Notes: a model not told the origin generated them from the sequence alone. A stretch of 64,000 bases of DNA from Acinetobacter sp. CS-2 (GCF_016599715.1 NZ_CP067019.1:558001-622000), one strand, 5' to 3'; positions 46,665 through 56,530 are shown, counted from the stretch's first letter. Program-made: numbers and translations.

Positions 46665-47252
46665 TTACTGTGCCTGAATCCACTTGTCCGCACGGTCACG
46701 TGCCTGACGAATCTGTTCTTGGCTCAAGTTGGCAGCCAAAGCGGTTTTCTTACCTTCAGACAGTGAAATCACTTTATTGTCGAGCATACCGTCACGGGTA
46801 GACAATTCATACCACTGATATGCGCCAACATAGTTTTTCTTTTGTTCTTCCATCATCGCCAAGTTAAAGCTGGCACGGTTATCGCCACGGCTTGCTGCTT
46901 TTTCAAAATATTTACGTGCCAAAGCTTCATCTTTTTTGGTGCCAATACCATCAGCCAGCATGCGACCGACATTCAATTGTGCAGCAGTCAGACCTTGATC
47001 GGCAGCAGCTTTGTACCAGGAAAAAGCTTGCTGCTCATCTCTCTGAACATCCTTGCCGTATTGATATTTGGTACCAAGATAGAATTGTGCAGCGGGTTGA
47101 CCGGCTTTGGCAGCTTTGGTCAGATTGTTGATATCCATAACTGAATATTGCGCAGCCTGGCTCGAAACCGATGCCGTAGGTGCAACATATTCTGCATGGG
47201 CTTGAATGCTAAACAGTCCAGCCAATAGTGTGCTTAATAATATTTTTTTCAT
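46665..47252 (-). CDS. Secreted Sel1-repeat protein
   Basis: The 195-residue protein has a signal peptide (ending AHA|EYV) and about three Sel1-like helical repeats (PAAQFYLGTKYQYGKDVQRDEQ, AAQLNVGRMLADGIGTKKDE, ASFNLAMMEEQKKNY). Such repeats mediate protein contacts in the periplasm. The start overlaps metW by 4 nt, so it is transcribed with metX-metW although its role there is unknown. Confidence 0.8.
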   Translation of the reverse strand: MKKILLSTLLAGLFSIQAHAEYVAPTASVSSQAAQYSVMDINNLTKAAKAGQPAAQFYLGTKYQYGKDVQRDEQQAFSWYKAAADQGLTAAQLNVGRMLADGIGTKKDEALARKYFEKAASRGDNRASFNLAMMEEQKKNYVGAYQWYELSTRDGMLDNKVISLSEGKKTALAANLSQEQIRQARDRADKWIQAQ

Positions 47253-47842
47253 AGTGCGCTCACTCGATAAATAGCGACTTCACCAAACAGATTCGGGATA
47301 TGTTTACTGAGTAAACTACCTTGCTGATCCCCATTCACGGCAAGTCGATTAATAATCCGGATATCATTTTCCGCACACAGTGCTTCAAAATCACGGAAAG
47401 TACATAAATGAATATTTGGCGTGTTATACCACATATACGGTAAAGCTTCCGAAACCGGCATCCTTCCTTTTAATGCCAAGAAAGACCGGGTCTTCCAGTG
47501 GGCAAAGTTAGGAAAGGTGATAATCGCCTGTTTCCCCACACGCACCATATCACGCAATAATACGTCTGGTGCATCTACAGCTTGCAAGGCCTGTGCCATC
47601 ACCACATAGTCGAAGGACTGGTCTGCAAAGCGGCTTAAACCGAGGTTTAAGTCTTGTTGGATAATATTTAACCCCCGACTTACCGCAATTGCAATCTTTT
47701 CCTGATCAATTTCTAGGCCATATGCACGAATATTGTGCTTTTTGCTCATATGGGCCAGCAGTTCGCCATCGCCACAGCCTAAATCCAGTACGCTGGAATC
47801 GGGCTTAATCCATTTTTCTGCCAGTTGATGATCGATACGCAT
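47249..47842 (-). CDS. metW: Methionine biosynthesis protein MetW
   Basis: The 197-residue protein has a Rossmann methyltransferase fold (SVLDLGCGDGELLAHM, residues about 17-32). In many proteobacteria MetW partners MetX and is needed for efficient acylation of homoserine. It overlaps metX by one nucleotide. Confidence 0.93.
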   Translation of the reverse strand: MRIDHQLAEKWIKPDSSVLDLGCGDGELLAHMSKKHNIRAYGLEIDQEKIAIAVSRGLNIIQQDLNLGLSRFADQSFDYVVMAQALQAVDAPDVLLRDMVRVGKQAIITFPNFAHWKTRSFLALKGRMPVSEALPYMWYNTPNIHLCTFRDFEALCAENDIRIINRLAVNGDQQGSLLSKHIPNLFGEVAIYRVSAL

Positions 47843-49002
47843 TACACAGTCTCCTTAGGTGTGGCTTCGAGGTGTTCTGCACCACCTAAAAATGCACGTA
47901 ATGATTTAACGTAAAGCGGAATCGGGAACAGGAACGAGTCGTGACCCTGTTCTGCATCAATATCGACATAGCTGACAGGTTTATGGTTGCTGATCAGTGC
48001 ATCGACAATTTCTTGTGAACGCTGTGGGGTAAAACGCCAGTCGGTGGTAAAGGACACCACCAGAAACTTGCATTGGGTATTGGCCATGGCTTTTTTCAAT
48101 GACTGCTCATACTCGCGTGATGGGTCAAAGTAGTCCAGCGCCTTGGTCATAATCAGGTAAGTGTTGGCATCAAAGTTACGGCTGAACTGCTCGCCCTGAT
48201 AACGCAAATAACTTTCGACCTGGAACTCAACGTCAAAACCGTACATAAATTTACCCGACTTCAAGTCACGGCCAAATTTCTGTTTCATGGCTTCTTCAGA
48301 CAGATAGGTAATATGACCGACCATACGTGCCAGAATCAGCCCGCGTTTAGGATAGCTGTCATTTTCCAGATAACGACCATTATGGAAGTCGGGATCAGAC
48401 AGAATTGACTGACGTGCCACTTCGTTAAAGGCAATATTCTGTGCCGATAGTTTTGGAGCACTGGCAATGATCACGCATTTTTTTAAACGCTCTGGATAAT
48501 CCACCGACCATTGCAAAGCCTGCATGCCGCCCAGAGAACCGCCAATAATGGCATACCAGACATCAATGCCCATACGGTCAGAGAGCAGGGCCTGGGTTTT
48601 GACCCAGTCACGCACGGTGACCAGAGGAAAATCCGGTCCATAAGGACGGTTGTCATTTTCCGGATTGGGCGAAATCGGGCCGGTTGAACCGCTGCAACCG
48701 CCAATATTATTCAGGGCGACGACAAAGAATTTAGAGGTATCAATGGCTTTACATGGTCCAATACATGCATCCCACCAACCCGGTTTGCGGTCATCTTCAT
48801 GATGATAACCTGCCGCATGGTGATGGCCAGACAAGGCATGACAAATCAGAATGGCATTGGATTTGTCGGCATTGAGTTCGCCATAAGTTTCGACCATGAG
48901 CTCAAAACGTGGAAGAATTCGGTCACATTCGAGCTCTAACGGCTCTTCGAAAATAAACTTTTGCGGGGTAACTAAGCCCACTGAGTCAGCTGGAAAAGAC
49001 AC
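47842..49002 (-). CDS. metX: Homoserine O-acyltransferase MetX
   Basis: This 386-residue alpha/beta-hydrolase-fold enzyme activates homoserine in methionine synthesis. The nucleophile Ser lies in GGSLGGMQ, and the C-terminal catalytic His in EQGHDSFL. The family block [16 protein letters not shown] is intact. The start is GTG 49002 ([10 protein letters not shown]), about 10 nt after AAGGCG. The longer ATG frame to 49107 would read through the leuA terminator and is rejected. The acyl donor, acetyl- or succinyl-CoA, cannot be told with certainty. Confidence 0.92.
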   Translation of the reverse strand: MSFPADSVGLVTPQKFIFEEPLELECDRILPRFELMVETYGELNADKSNAILICHALSGHHHAAGYHHEDDRKPGWWDACIGPCKAIDTSKFFVVALNNIGGCSGSTGPISPNPENDNRPYGPDFPLVTVRDWVKTQALLSDRMGIDVWYAIIGGSLGGMQALQWSVDYPERLKKCVIIASAPKLSAQNIAFNEVARQSILSDPDFHNGRYLENDSYPKRGLILARMVGHITYLSEEAMKQKFGRDLKSGKFMYGFDVEFQVESYLRYQGEQFSRNFDANTYLIMTKALDYFDPSREYEQSLKKAMANTQCKFLVVSFTTDWRFTPQRSQEIVDALISNHKPVSYVDIDAEQGHDSFLFPIPLYVKSLRAFLGGAEHLEATPKETV

Positions 49003-49032
49003 AGGAAATTTTCGCCTTAAATCTTTAGGATG

Positions 49033-49066
49033 AATAACAAAAGGATACCACTTGAGGGTATCCTTT
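49033..49066 (-). terminator. Terminator of leuA
   Basis: On the minus strand AAAGGATACC pairs with GGTATCCTTT (49066-49057 with 49049-49040), followed by TTGTTATT. It lies between leuA and the GTG start of metX. Confidence 0.8.
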
Positions 49067-49090
49067 CTAAAGTTTTTTATTTGATAAAGC

Positions 49091-50788
49091 TTATACTGCA
49101 GCAGCAATGACCTGATCGGTACTTAATACACCCTGGTCAATCAAGCGGTTGGTGCAGGCAATAATCGCTTCGATAGATGAGGTCACGATGTTGTCATGCA
49201 CTCCAGCACCAAAGGCTGATTTACCGGCACCTTTGACCTGAAGCTCAACCAAGGCCAAGGCTTTGGCATTTGCACCAGAACCGATACTGCGTTCTTCATA
49301 GTTCAACACATCAATTGGCAACTGTAATGCATTCAAGATGGCAGAAATCGGTCCATTGCCTTCACCACGCAAGTGCTGAACTTCGCCGTTTACTTCAATA
49401 TCTAACTCAATGACTTGATTGCCATTTTCATCGGACAATTTGTAGTTTTTGGCAGAGTAATGGGAATCTTTCACGGCCACATAAGTATCTTTAAACAATG
49501 CCCATATGTCTTGTGCAGAAACTTCTTTGGCTTGCTCGTCAGTCACCTGTTGAACCACTTGCGAAAATTCAATCTGTAAACGACGCGGCAACACCACGTT
49601 GTAATTGGATTCTAACAAGTAGGCAATACCGCCTTTACCAGATTGTGAGTTGACACGAATCACGGCATCGTAATCACGGCCCAAGTCTTTAGGATCGATT
49701 GGCAAGTAAGGCATATCCCAGATTTCTTCATTTTTCTGGAATTCAAAACCTTTCTTGATGGCATCCTGATGTGAACCGGAGAATGCAGTGAACACCAAGT
49801 CGCCTGCATATGGATGGCGAGGGTGAACTGGCAAGCCTGTGCATTCTTCAACAGTGGCAATAATTTCGTTAATGTTGGAGAAATCTAGGTGCGGTGCAAC
49901 ACCCTGGGTATACATGTTCAAGGCCACAGCTGCCACATCGACGTTACCGGTACGTTCGCCATTGCCAAAGACACAACCTTCGACACGGTCTGCACCCGCC
50001 ATAATCGCCAATTCAGTCGCTGCGATACCACAACCACGGTCATTGTGGCAGTGTACGGAAATAATCACACCATCACGACGCTCGATATTGCGGTGCATCC
50101 ACTCCACCTGGTCGGCATAGATATTCGGGCTAGATACCTCTACTGTTGCAGGTAAGTTTAAAATCACTTTATTTTCAGGTGATGCTTCCCAGATTTCAGT
50201 CACGGCATCACAGGCCGCTTTCGCCACTTCCAATTCGGTTGCAGAGAAACATTCTGGACTGTACTGGAATACAAATTCAGTTTCAGGATATTGTGCTGCG
50301 TATTGTTTCACTTTTTGAGCAGCATTAATTGCTAACTGACGTGCACCTTCCACATCCACATTCAAAACTTTTTGACGGAAAGTCGGAGAGTTTGAGTTGT
50401 AGATATGCACGATGGCACGTTTTGCACCGACCAAGGATTCGAAAGTACGCTGAATCAAGTGATCACGCGCCTGCACTAAAACTTCAATGTACACATCATC
50501 CGGAATATGACCTTCTTCAATCAATTTGCGGGTGAAGTCAAAGTCAATTTGCGATGCAGACGGGAAGCCAATTTCAATATGCTTGAAACCAATTTTCACC
50601 AACATCTGGAACATCTTGAATTTTTGATCCATATCCATCGGTTCAAAAATGGCTTGGTTACCATCACGTAAGTCGGTACTCATCCAAATTGGCGCTTTGG
50701 TAATTTCGTTATTTGGCCATTGACGGTCTGGCAAGTCGACACGCTGGTACATGCGACGATATTTTTTACTTGGATCAGCCAACATCAT
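49091..50788 (-). CDS. leuA: 2-isopropylmalate synthase
   Basis: This 565-residue enzyme condenses acetyl-CoA with ketoisovalerate, the committed step of leucine synthesis. The HMGL-type barrel has TDLRDGNQA (residues 38-46) and the metal-binding H-x-H in VHCHND. The C-terminal regulatory domain follows ([15 protein letters not shown]). The size matches the longer LeuA class. AAGGAG lies 7 nt before ATG 50788. It stands alone, with a terminator; no leucine-rich leader peptide was found upstream. Confidence 0.95.
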   Translation of the reverse strand: MMLADPSKKYRRMYQRVDLPDRQWPNNEITKAPIWMSTDLRDGNQAIFEPMDMDQKFKMFQMLVKIGFKHIEIGFPSASQIDFDFTRKLIEEGHIPDDVYIEVLVQARDHLIQRTFESLVGAKRAIVHIYNSNSPTFRQKVLNVDVEGARQLAINAAQKVKQYAAQYPETEFVFQYSPECFSATELEVAKAACDAVTEIWEASPENKVILNLPATVEVSSPNIYADQVEWMHRNIERRDGVIISVHCHNDRGCGIAATELAIMAGADRVEGCVFGNGERTGNVDVAAVALNMYTQGVAPHLDFSNINEIIATVEECTGLPVHPRHPYAGDLVFTAFSGSHQDAIKKGFEFQKNEEIWDMPYLPIDPKDLGRDYDAVIRVNSQSGKGGIAYLLESNYNVVLPRRLQIEFSQVVQQVTDEQAKEVSAQDIWALFKDTYVAVKDSHYSAKNYKLSDENGNQVIELDIEVNGEVQHLRGEGNGPISAILNALQLPIDVLNYEERSIGSGANAKALALVELQVKGAGKSAFGAGVHDNIVTSSIEAIIACTNRLIDQGVLSTDQVIAAAV

Positions 50789-50994
50789 GAGGTAACTCCT
50801 TGGGTAGCAACGGTTGCTTTCAGTGGTAGATCACGGCAACGTACTACGAATATAGATTGTGTCTATTCTAGCAATTTACAAGTCTGACCTTGGAAGACAT
50901 TAGTCGAAAGTTGTAATAAAACCAATGCTTTCTTATAAGTTAGTTTTACCACAGACTTTGTAAATCTATAACTTAATATTAATCCATTTATTCC

Positions 50995-51047
50995 GAAAAT
51001 ATTTTTCTATTTTTGCATCCAAAACATGACTTAAGAAAATATTTTTC
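50995..51047. repeat. Two 13-bp near-palindromic repeats 40 bp apart
   Basis: GAAAATATTTTTC occurs at 50995-51007 and again exactly at 51035-51047, four helical turns apart, in the 257-bp gap between leuA and the oxidase gene. The second copy overlaps the oxidase stop codon. They could be paired operator sites for leuA. Nothing else was recognised in this gap. Confidence 0.45.
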
Positions 51048-52161
51048 AATAATTTTGTTTTTTGTGGAAAATGTACTCATCAGTGATGTCATTTAGCGTG
51101 GCTGTTCCCATTAATGCCATGGTAATCTCAAATTCTTCCTTCAGTATTTTAATCACATGTGCCACACCCAGTGCTCCCGCAGTTGCCAGTCCATAAATAT
51201 AAGGACGCCCGATGAAAACTGCCGCAGCGCCCAGGGCAATGGCTTTAAACACATCTGAACCACGGCGAATTCCGCCATCGTATAGCAGCGGAAAATCGGC
51301 CGGCAGCACTTTTTTAATCAACTGCAATGCAGTCAGTGGAGGAATGCAAGTATCTAATACACGACCGCCATGATTGGATACAATCAGGCCTTGTACGCCG
51401 TGCTGTATGGCCAGCAGCGCATCCTGCGGATTGACGATTCCTTTTAAAATAACCGGTAATGAGGTCTGCTGAACCATCCAGGCAATATCCTCCCAAGTCG
51501 GTGCAATTTTCATCAAACCATTAAATACGGGATGATCCCCCTTATGCAGTTCAGGTAAGGGGATATGCGCCGGGGTATGCGGATGTTGCATACCTTCCGG
51601 TAAATGGAAAAATACCCGGCGTTCACGGTCACGGATGCCAGTATGCGGTGAATCTACGGTAATCACCAGGGCTTGAAAATTTTGTTGCTCGGCCAGTTTC
51701 ACCAAAGCAAGCGATTTTTCCCGGTCACCTTGCCAGTACAGCTGAAACCACTTGTATGGATTGTCCTGTTTCAGTTGGCGCATGTCGGTATTGCTAAAGG
51801 TACTGAGTACCATATTACTGCCCAGCACTTCTGCTGCCAGCGCGGTTGCTGCTTCAGCTTCAGGATGGAACTGCTGCTGGTGTCCAATCGGGGCCAGAAA
51901 AATCGGGTGCGGATATTCCTGCCCTAAAATTTTACAGCGGGTATGACCTTGAGTCAGGTCTTTGAGCATTCGGGGCAATAAGTGAATCTGTTGAAACTGA
52001 TCCAGATTGTCGCGAACACTGACCTCATCCATAGAGCCGCCTTGCAAGTACTGCCAGACCATATCAGACAGATGCTTTTGTGCTTCAATTTCATAATCGG
52101 CAAGGGTTTGTAAATAAGCCGGAATCTGCGAGAGGGGAGCAGGGGGTACAACAGTTTTCAT
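51046..52161 (-). CDS. FMN-dependent alpha-hydroxy-acid oxidase/dehydrogenase
   Basis: The 371-residue TIM-barrel flavoenzyme is of the L-lactate dehydrogenase/glycolate oxidase family. The active-site signature SNHGGRVLD, the FMN-binding YDGGIRRGSDVFKA and the substrate Arg in RDRERR are present. ATG 52161 is chosen because GGGGAG lies just upstream and it overlaps the hydroxylase stop by 4 nt (ATGA); 52173 is an alternative. The sequence is closer to lactate-oxidase-like members than to membrane-bound LldD. The location in an iron-regulated operon is unusual, so its substrate may relate to siderophore or hydroxy-acid metabolism; this is inference. Confidence 0.82.
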   Translation of the reverse strand: MKTVVPPAPLSQIPAYLQTLADYEIEAQKHLSDMVWQYLQGGSMDEVSVRDNLDQFQQIHLLPRMLKDLTQGHTRCKILGQEYPHPIFLAPIGHQQQFHPEAEAATALAAEVLGSNMVLSTFSNTDMRQLKQDNPYKWFQLYWQGDREKSLALVKLAEQQNFQALVITVDSPHTGIRDRERRVFFHLPEGMQHPHTPAHIPLPELHKGDHPVFNGLMKIAPTWEDIAWMVQQTSLPVILKGIVNPQDALLAIQHGVQGLIVSNHGGRVLDTCIPPLTALQLIKKVLPADFPLLYDGGIRRGSDVFKAIALGAAAVFIGRPYIYGLATAGALGVAHVIKILKEEFEITMALMGTATLNDITDEYIFHKKQNY

Positions 52162-52841
52162 AGGTCTCCCCATTGGCGTAATAGGTTATGGTAATGACTG
52201 GTCAAACCCAGAATTTCTTCGCTATCGCCAATCTGCTGGCGTAACTTAATAATGTTCATATCCAGGTTAAACAGCATACTGCGTTGCCAGTCATCTTTGA
52301 CCATGCTTTGTATCCAGGTACATGCCGCAATCCGCTTGCCTTGGGTCACTGGTTCCACCCGATGTAAGCTGGTGGCCGGGTAGAGTATGGCATCTCCCGC
52401 ATCGAGCTTGACTTCATGACTGCCATAATTGTCTTCAACAATCAGTTCACCGCCTGCATATTCATCCGGTTCAGATAAAAATACGGTGATGGAAACGTCA
52501 GTCCGAATGGCTTGTCCAATGCTGCTGGAATATTGCACGGCATTATCGACATGATTGCCATAATGCCCCTGATCCTGATAGCAGTTAAATAAAGGCGGAA
52601 GAATATGCTTGGGCAATGCCGCAGATTTGAGCAGGAGGTTGTGTTGTAAGGCCTGAAGAATTTTGGCCGCAAAGGATTGATAAGCAATGCTGTTGGGATC
52701 AATCTGTAGATTATTTTTTATTTTTTGTGCCTGAAAGCCGGCACTGTGCTGACCCTGAATCCAGGCCTGACTGTTATCTAATTGTTGTCGTAGCTCGACA
52801 ACCTGCTGTTTGCTTAGAATTTCAGGAATATGTAACATCAT
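52158..52841 (-). CDS. PKHD-type Fe(II)/2-oxoglutarate hydroxylase, PiuC-like (copy 1)
   Basis: This 227-residue dioxygenase is of the PiuC/YbiX group. The iron-binding facial triad is H97-x-D99 and H160, with the 2-oxoglutarate Arg at 170. The start at 52841 is chosen by alignment with copy 2 (MMLHIPEILSK against MIHHIPNVLSK), giving the same length; earlier ATGs at 52865 and 52856 have no better ribosome site. Such genes adjoin siderophore receptors. The ISAba1-like element now separates it from its receptor gene. Confidence 0.87.
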   Translation of the reverse strand: MMLHIPEILSKQQVVELRQQLDNSQAWIQGQHSAGFQAQKIKNNLQIDPNSIAYQSFAAKILQALQHNLLLKSAALPKHILPPLFNCYQDQGHYGNHVDNAVQYSSSIGQAIRTDVSITVFLSEPDEYAGGELIVEDNYGSHEVKLDAGDAILYPATSLHRVEPVTQGKRIAACTWIQSMVKDDWQRSMLFNLDMNIIKLRQQIGDSEEILGLTSHYHNLLRQWGDL

Positions 52842-52871
52842 CAGCTTGATCTGCATCCCTAACATTAATTG

Positions 52872-52917
52872 GATTCAAAAATAAATAATGTAGTGCATTA
52901 GATATAACACACTACAT
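52872..52917 (-). terminator. Attenuator-like stem between receptor 1 and hydroxylase 1
   Basis: On the minus strand ATGTAGTG (52917-52910) pairs with CACTACAT (52895-52888) around a 14-nt loop, followed by TTATTTATTTTT. It lies between the insertion element and the hydroxylase start, so the outward IS promoter must read through it. Confidence 0.55.
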
Positions 52918-52950
52918 CTGGTCTAAAGTGGGCAGAATGAACTGTTTTGC

Positions 52951-52959
52951 TTAAAACTT
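52951..52959. repeat. Left copy of the 9-bp target duplication
   Basis: TTAAAACTT, identical to 54140-54148 on the other side of the element. Confidence 0.95.
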
Positions 52960-52991
52960 CTTTGTACACGACAAAAAAAGATAACTCATTG

Positions 52992-53019
52992 AAATAATGG
53001 CATAATACTTGTTTTCTGA
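52992..53019 (-). promoter_or_regulatory. Outward-facing promoter of the ISAba1-like element
   Basis: On the minus strand TCAGAA (53019-53014) and TTATTT (52997-52992) are 16 bp apart. The outward ISAba1 promoter known to drive neighbouring genes uses TTAGAA and TTATTT. It points at the hydroxylase and oxidase genes. Confidence 0.65.
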
Positions 53020-53027
53020 CGACGAAT

Positions 53028-54121
53028 ATGATGACACATTTCAATGAGTTACATCTCATCTTAAACAAATATCTAAAGTGGAACAAGTCACATGCAAAAT
53101 GTTTTACACTGATTATGCTTGCATTAATTGTAAAACAGACATGTAATCTTTCTTCTGCATCTAAAGCCTTACCCATCAAGTGCTTACCACAATCATTTTA
53201 TCGACGTATACAACGCTTCTTTGCAGATCAGTATTTCGATTATCGTCAAATTTCTCAGTTAATTTTCAATATATTTTCATTCGATAAAGTCCAATTAACT
53301 TTGGATAGAACTAATTGGAAATGGGGAAAACGAGATATTAATATCTTGATGTTAGCCATCGTCTATCGTGGAATAGCGATACCTATTGTTTGGACATTGC
53401 TCAATAAACGTGGAAATTCAGATACAAAAGAGCGTATTGCTTTGATTCAACGCTTTATCTCCATTTTTGGTAAAGATCGTATTGTGAATGTGTTTGCAGA
53501 CAGAGAATTTATCGGTGAGAAATGGTTTACATGGTTAATTGAAAATGACATTAACTTCTGTATACGTGTTAAAAAAACTTTATTGTGACCAATCACTTAG
53601 CCAAGAATCATAAAATTAGTGATTTATTTCGTCATCTTCAAGTTGGTCAAACTGAATGTCGTAAACGACGTATTTGGGTTGGTCGAGTGAAACTGTATAT
53701 TAGTGCGCTACGATTAGAAGATGGAGAGCTTTTACTTGTTGTTTCTCCTATGTTTAATGCTTCTGCTATTCGTGATTATGCATTACGCTGGGAAATCGAA
53801 ACGTTATTTAGTTGTCTCAAAGGACGTGGATTCAATCTTGAAAATACTCGTTTAACAGACCCTAGACGAGTCAAGAAATTGATAGCAGTGCTAGCTATCG
53901 GTTTCTGTTGGTGCTATTTAACAGGTGAATGGCAACATGATCGGAAAAAAGCGATAAAAATAAAGAAGCATGGACGACTTTCAGTAAGTTTATTTCGCTA
54001 CGGTTTGGACTATGTTCAAATGGCTATTCTACGTTTGATTGGTTTTGGAAAAAAAGAAGAATTTAAGAAAGTGCTAGCAATTTTAAGAAAGAAAAAGCCT
54101 GATAGGACAAGGATCCTATGA
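53028..54121 (+). CDS. ISAba1-like transposase in two overlapping frames
   Basis: Frame one (53028-53588, 186 aa) carries the first two catalytic Asp residues, in LTLDRTNWKWG and VFADREFIG. Frame two (53585-54121, 178 aa) carries the IS4-type Y-x2-R-x3-E-x6-K signature (YALRWEIETLFSCLK) with the third acidic residue. A -1 shift at the A7 run at 53571-53577 joins them as VKKNFIVTNHL, giving one protein of about 363 residues. It is likely active, as all motifs and both element ends are intact. Confidence 0.88.
53571..53578 (+). other. Putative -1 programmed frameshift site (A AAA AAC)
   Basis: AAAAAAAC lies 9 nt before the frame-one stop codon. A -1 slip after GTT AAA AAA reads AAC TTT ATT GTG and enters frame two. 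Confidence 0.6.
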
Positions 54122-54139
54122 AATTTGTCGTGTACAGAG

Positions 54140-54148
54140 TTAAAACTT
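54140..54148. repeat. Right copy of the 9-bp target duplication
   Basis: TTAAAACTT; on the minus strand this is AAG TTT TAA, the last two codons and stop of the receptor gene. Confidence 0.95.
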
Positions 54149-56389
54149 ATAATTAAAGGTCAGTGCTGCAGAACGCGGTTGTCCTAATATCACACGGCCA
54201 CCGCCATTATTGAGGGTACTGATGTATTCCTTGTCTGCCAGATTATAGACATTCAAGTTGACCGAAGCGTTCTTATTCAAGCTGTAGCCCGCCATGGCAT
54301 CAAATACCACATAGCCTGGAATGTTAGGCATATTCGCCGCTGCCGTGCTGTCGGTAATGACACGTTTTTGCTCATCGACATAACGTGCACCCAAGCCCAG
54401 TTTAAAGCCGGCAACATCATAAGTAGACCATAAGCTTGCTGTCCATTCCGGTGACCAGCGCACATTGTTGGTTCGAGTAATTGCTCCAGTGGTTGCATTC
54501 ACGCTGAGCTGGTCTTCTTGTTCAGTTTTCATATGAGCCACGCCGGCAGATACATTCCATGCATCCGTGATTTTACCCACAGCACTGAGTTCAACCCCTT
54601 TGACGGTCGTTTTACCTTGTTGAATGGATTCTTGGGTAATGGCATCCTGGGTAAACTGGTTTTCATTTTCAGTGTAATAAGCAGCAGCATTGAGTGCCAG
54701 TTGGTCATTCAACACATCCCACTTGGTGCCAATTTCATAGTGATGGGTTTCTTGCGGTTTGGCCGCAGCACTGTTAATTCCGGTTGCTGAAAGGCTAAAG
54801 TTGGCGCTTCCCGGAGGAGTCAGGGATTTGGCATAAGAAGCATATACGCTACTTTTAGCCGTAGGTTTAAATAGGCCTCCCAGTTTCCAGCTGACCAAGG
54901 TGTCATGTGCACCAAAATTAGCAGGGACCAAGCTGCTGCTACCCGATGGCAAGGTCAAAGCATCATATTCGGTGTCGTAATAGTCGACCCGTACTCCACC
55001 ATTCAGCTGGAAGCGCTCACCAAATTTAAGCGTATCGAATAAATAGGCAGCAGCTGTATCGGTTTCACCATGGGTATAGCCCCCGTTATACATCAGGCCG
55101 GGCATTGCTTCATTGCGATTTGGATCATAAAGATTGGCCCAAGATGTGGCTACCGTCGCTTGACCCGGCATTTGTGTAGCCATAGTTTTTGTATGTTGCT
55201 GTTCTTTTAAAAATTCCAGACCGGCAACCACATCATGCTCAATGGCACCGGTTGTTAAATTCAGGTTCAACGTCGTTTGGTTAGCCAGAATCTTATTTTC
55301 CTGATCGACACCCTGACGTGAACGGTTAACTTCCCAATCTTTTGGATTAGTTGAACCATTGGTTCTTAAACCGGCTGAACCGGTATTTATCCCGGTTAAA
55401 ACACGGTTCATACTGGTTTTACCCAGACGGGTGATGTTGGTCAGTTTGACGTTTTCAGCCAGATCACTTTCAATTTTTGCCGTATACATATCTGCATCGA
55501 CATCTTCATGGTCATCGACGTGACCATAATAATTTTCACGGTTGACTTTAGCTGCTGAAGCTAAAGCAGAATCAGCATTGTAGAAACCCTTCATGCCAAT
55601 AGTTGGGATACCGCCATCCGGAATATTGCGTTGACGAATATGCTGTGAATAGAGATACAGGCGGGTATCGCTATCTAGGCCAAAAGCAATCGAGGGTGCA
55701 ATGGCCCAGCCGTTGTTTTCAATAAAGTCGCGGCCTTCAACGCCGCCGTCCTGTCCCATGGCATTTAAACGAACTGCAATGCCATCATTAATCACCTGAT
55801 TGATATCAGCAGTCAGACGGGCATGTTCTGCAGTATTGTAAGTGGCAGAAACTTCACGGCTATTTTCAGTTTGAGGCAGTTTGCTGGCCAGGTTGATATA
55901 CCCTGATGCTGCACCACGACCAGCTTCCGCACCAGAAGGGCCTTTGACCACTTCAATCTGTTCCAGGTTAAAGACATCGCGGGTGACTGCACCTAAATCA
56001 CGGATACCATCGACATAGGTAGAGGTTTGCGTAGAAAAGCCACGCATTTGAAAGGCATCGCCGGCACTGGTATTACCATTTTCACCCAGTTGCAGGGTAA
56101 TTCCCGGTGTGTTCCTTAAGGCTTCAACCAAAGACGTTGCACCTTGTTCTTTTAATAGTTCTTTTTTTATTACGGAAACGGTTTGCGGGGTATCGACCAG
56201 TGGCTGGGTATATTTTGGGGAGCTGACGCTATCGGCTTTATATTTATTTTCCGCTTTAGATTCCACGGTAATGGTTGGCAGCTGAGTGACACCATTGCTT
56301 GCTGCTGCATGAGTCATGAGCGGAAACGAGGCCGCTAAGGCAACCAGTTGAGCATTTCTGTGGTGTTTACGGCTTTTGATTTGTGCCAT
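54140..56389 (-). CDS. TonB-dependent siderophore receptor 1 (catecholate type)
   Basis: The 749-residue outer-membrane receptor has a signal peptide (ending THA|AAS), a possible TonB box near LPTITVESK, the plug domain (about 55-165, with VDTPQTVSVIKKELL and VVKGPSGAEAGRGAASG) and a beta-barrel ending LTFNYKF. The pattern is of the Fiu/PiuA class for catecholate siderophores. It is preceded by a Fur-box-like palindrome. Its stop codon lies in the target site of the ISAba1-like element. The siderophore itself cannot be named. Confidence 0.88.
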   Translation of the reverse strand: MAQIKSRKHHRNAQLVALAASFPLMTHAAASNGVTQLPTITVESKAENKYKADSVSSPKYTQPLVDTPQTVSVIKKELLKEQGATSLVEALRNTPGITLQLGENGNTSAGDAFQMRGFSTQTSTYVDGIRDLGAVTRDVFNLEQIEVVKGPSGAEAGRGAASGYINLASKLPQTENSREVSATYNTAEHARLTADINQVINDGIAVRLNAMGQDGGVEGRDFIENNGWAIAPSIAFGLDSDTRLYLYSQHIRQRNIPDGGIPTIGMKGFYNADSALASAAKVNRENYYGHVDDHEDVDADMYTAKIESDLAENVKLTNITRLGKTSMNRVLTGINTGSAGLRTNGSTNPKDWEVNRSRQGVDQENKILANQTTLNLNLTTGAIEHDVVAGLEFLKEQQHTKTMATQMPGQATVATSWANLYDPNRNEAMPGLMYNGGYTHGETDTAAAYLFDTLKFGERFQLNGGVRVDYYDTEYDALTLPSGSSSLVPANFGAHDTLVSWKLGGLFKPTAKSSVYASYAKSLTPPGSANFSLSATGINSAAAKPQETHHYEIGTKWDVLNDQLALNAAAYYTENENQFTQDAITQESIQQGKTTVKGVELSAVGKITDAWNVSAGVAHMKTEQEDQLSVNATTGAITRTNNVRWSPEWTASLWSTYDVAGFKLGLGARYVDEQKRVITDSTAAANMPNIPGYVVFDAMAGYSLNKNASVNLNVYNLADKEYISTLNNGGGRVILGQPRSAALTFNYKF

Positions 56390-56511
56390 GGTCAGTCATC
56401 CCTAGTTTCGTATATGACGGAATTCCAATACTGTTTTGCAACTTTTGTGGTCAGTAATCTGGAACTAAAAGTGGATAGATTGTTATAGATTGTAACAATG
56501 ATGCAAATATT

Positions 56512-56530
56512 AATGATAATAATTATTATT
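56512..56530 (-). promoter_or_regulatory. Fur-box-like operator of receptor 1
   Basis: AATGATAAT-A-ATTATTATT is a 9-1-9 palindrome (8 of 9 pairs) very close to the Fur consensus GATAATGATAATCATTATC, about 125 bp before the receptor start. It lies in the 369-bp gap between receptor 1 and hydroxylase 2, where nothing else is recognised. Confidence 0.8.

Larger units (their letters stand above)
52960..54139 (+). mobile_element. ISAba1-like element (IS4 family, IS10 group), complete
   Basis: The element is exactly 1,180 bp, the length I recall for ISAba1. The left end CTTTGTACACGACAAA and right end (read inward) CTCTGTACACGACAAA differ at one base. The 9-bp target TTAAAACTT is duplicated on both sides. 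The transposase is in two overlapping frames joined by a -1 slippery site. The right target copy covers the last three codons, stop included, of the convergently oriented receptor gene, so that gene is unharmed. Intact ends and duplication imply a recent event. Confidence 0.93.

Noticed and set aside
49003..49107. ATG-started 35-residue extension of metX
   Set aside because: It would begin inside leuA and run through the leuA terminator, and MetX proteins start at the SFPAD block reached from GTG 49002.
53028..54121. ISAba1-like transposase as a frameshifted pseudogene
   Set aside because: The shift falls on a classic -1 slippery heptamer, both frames are otherwise intact, and the element has perfect target duplications, so programmed shifting is more likely.
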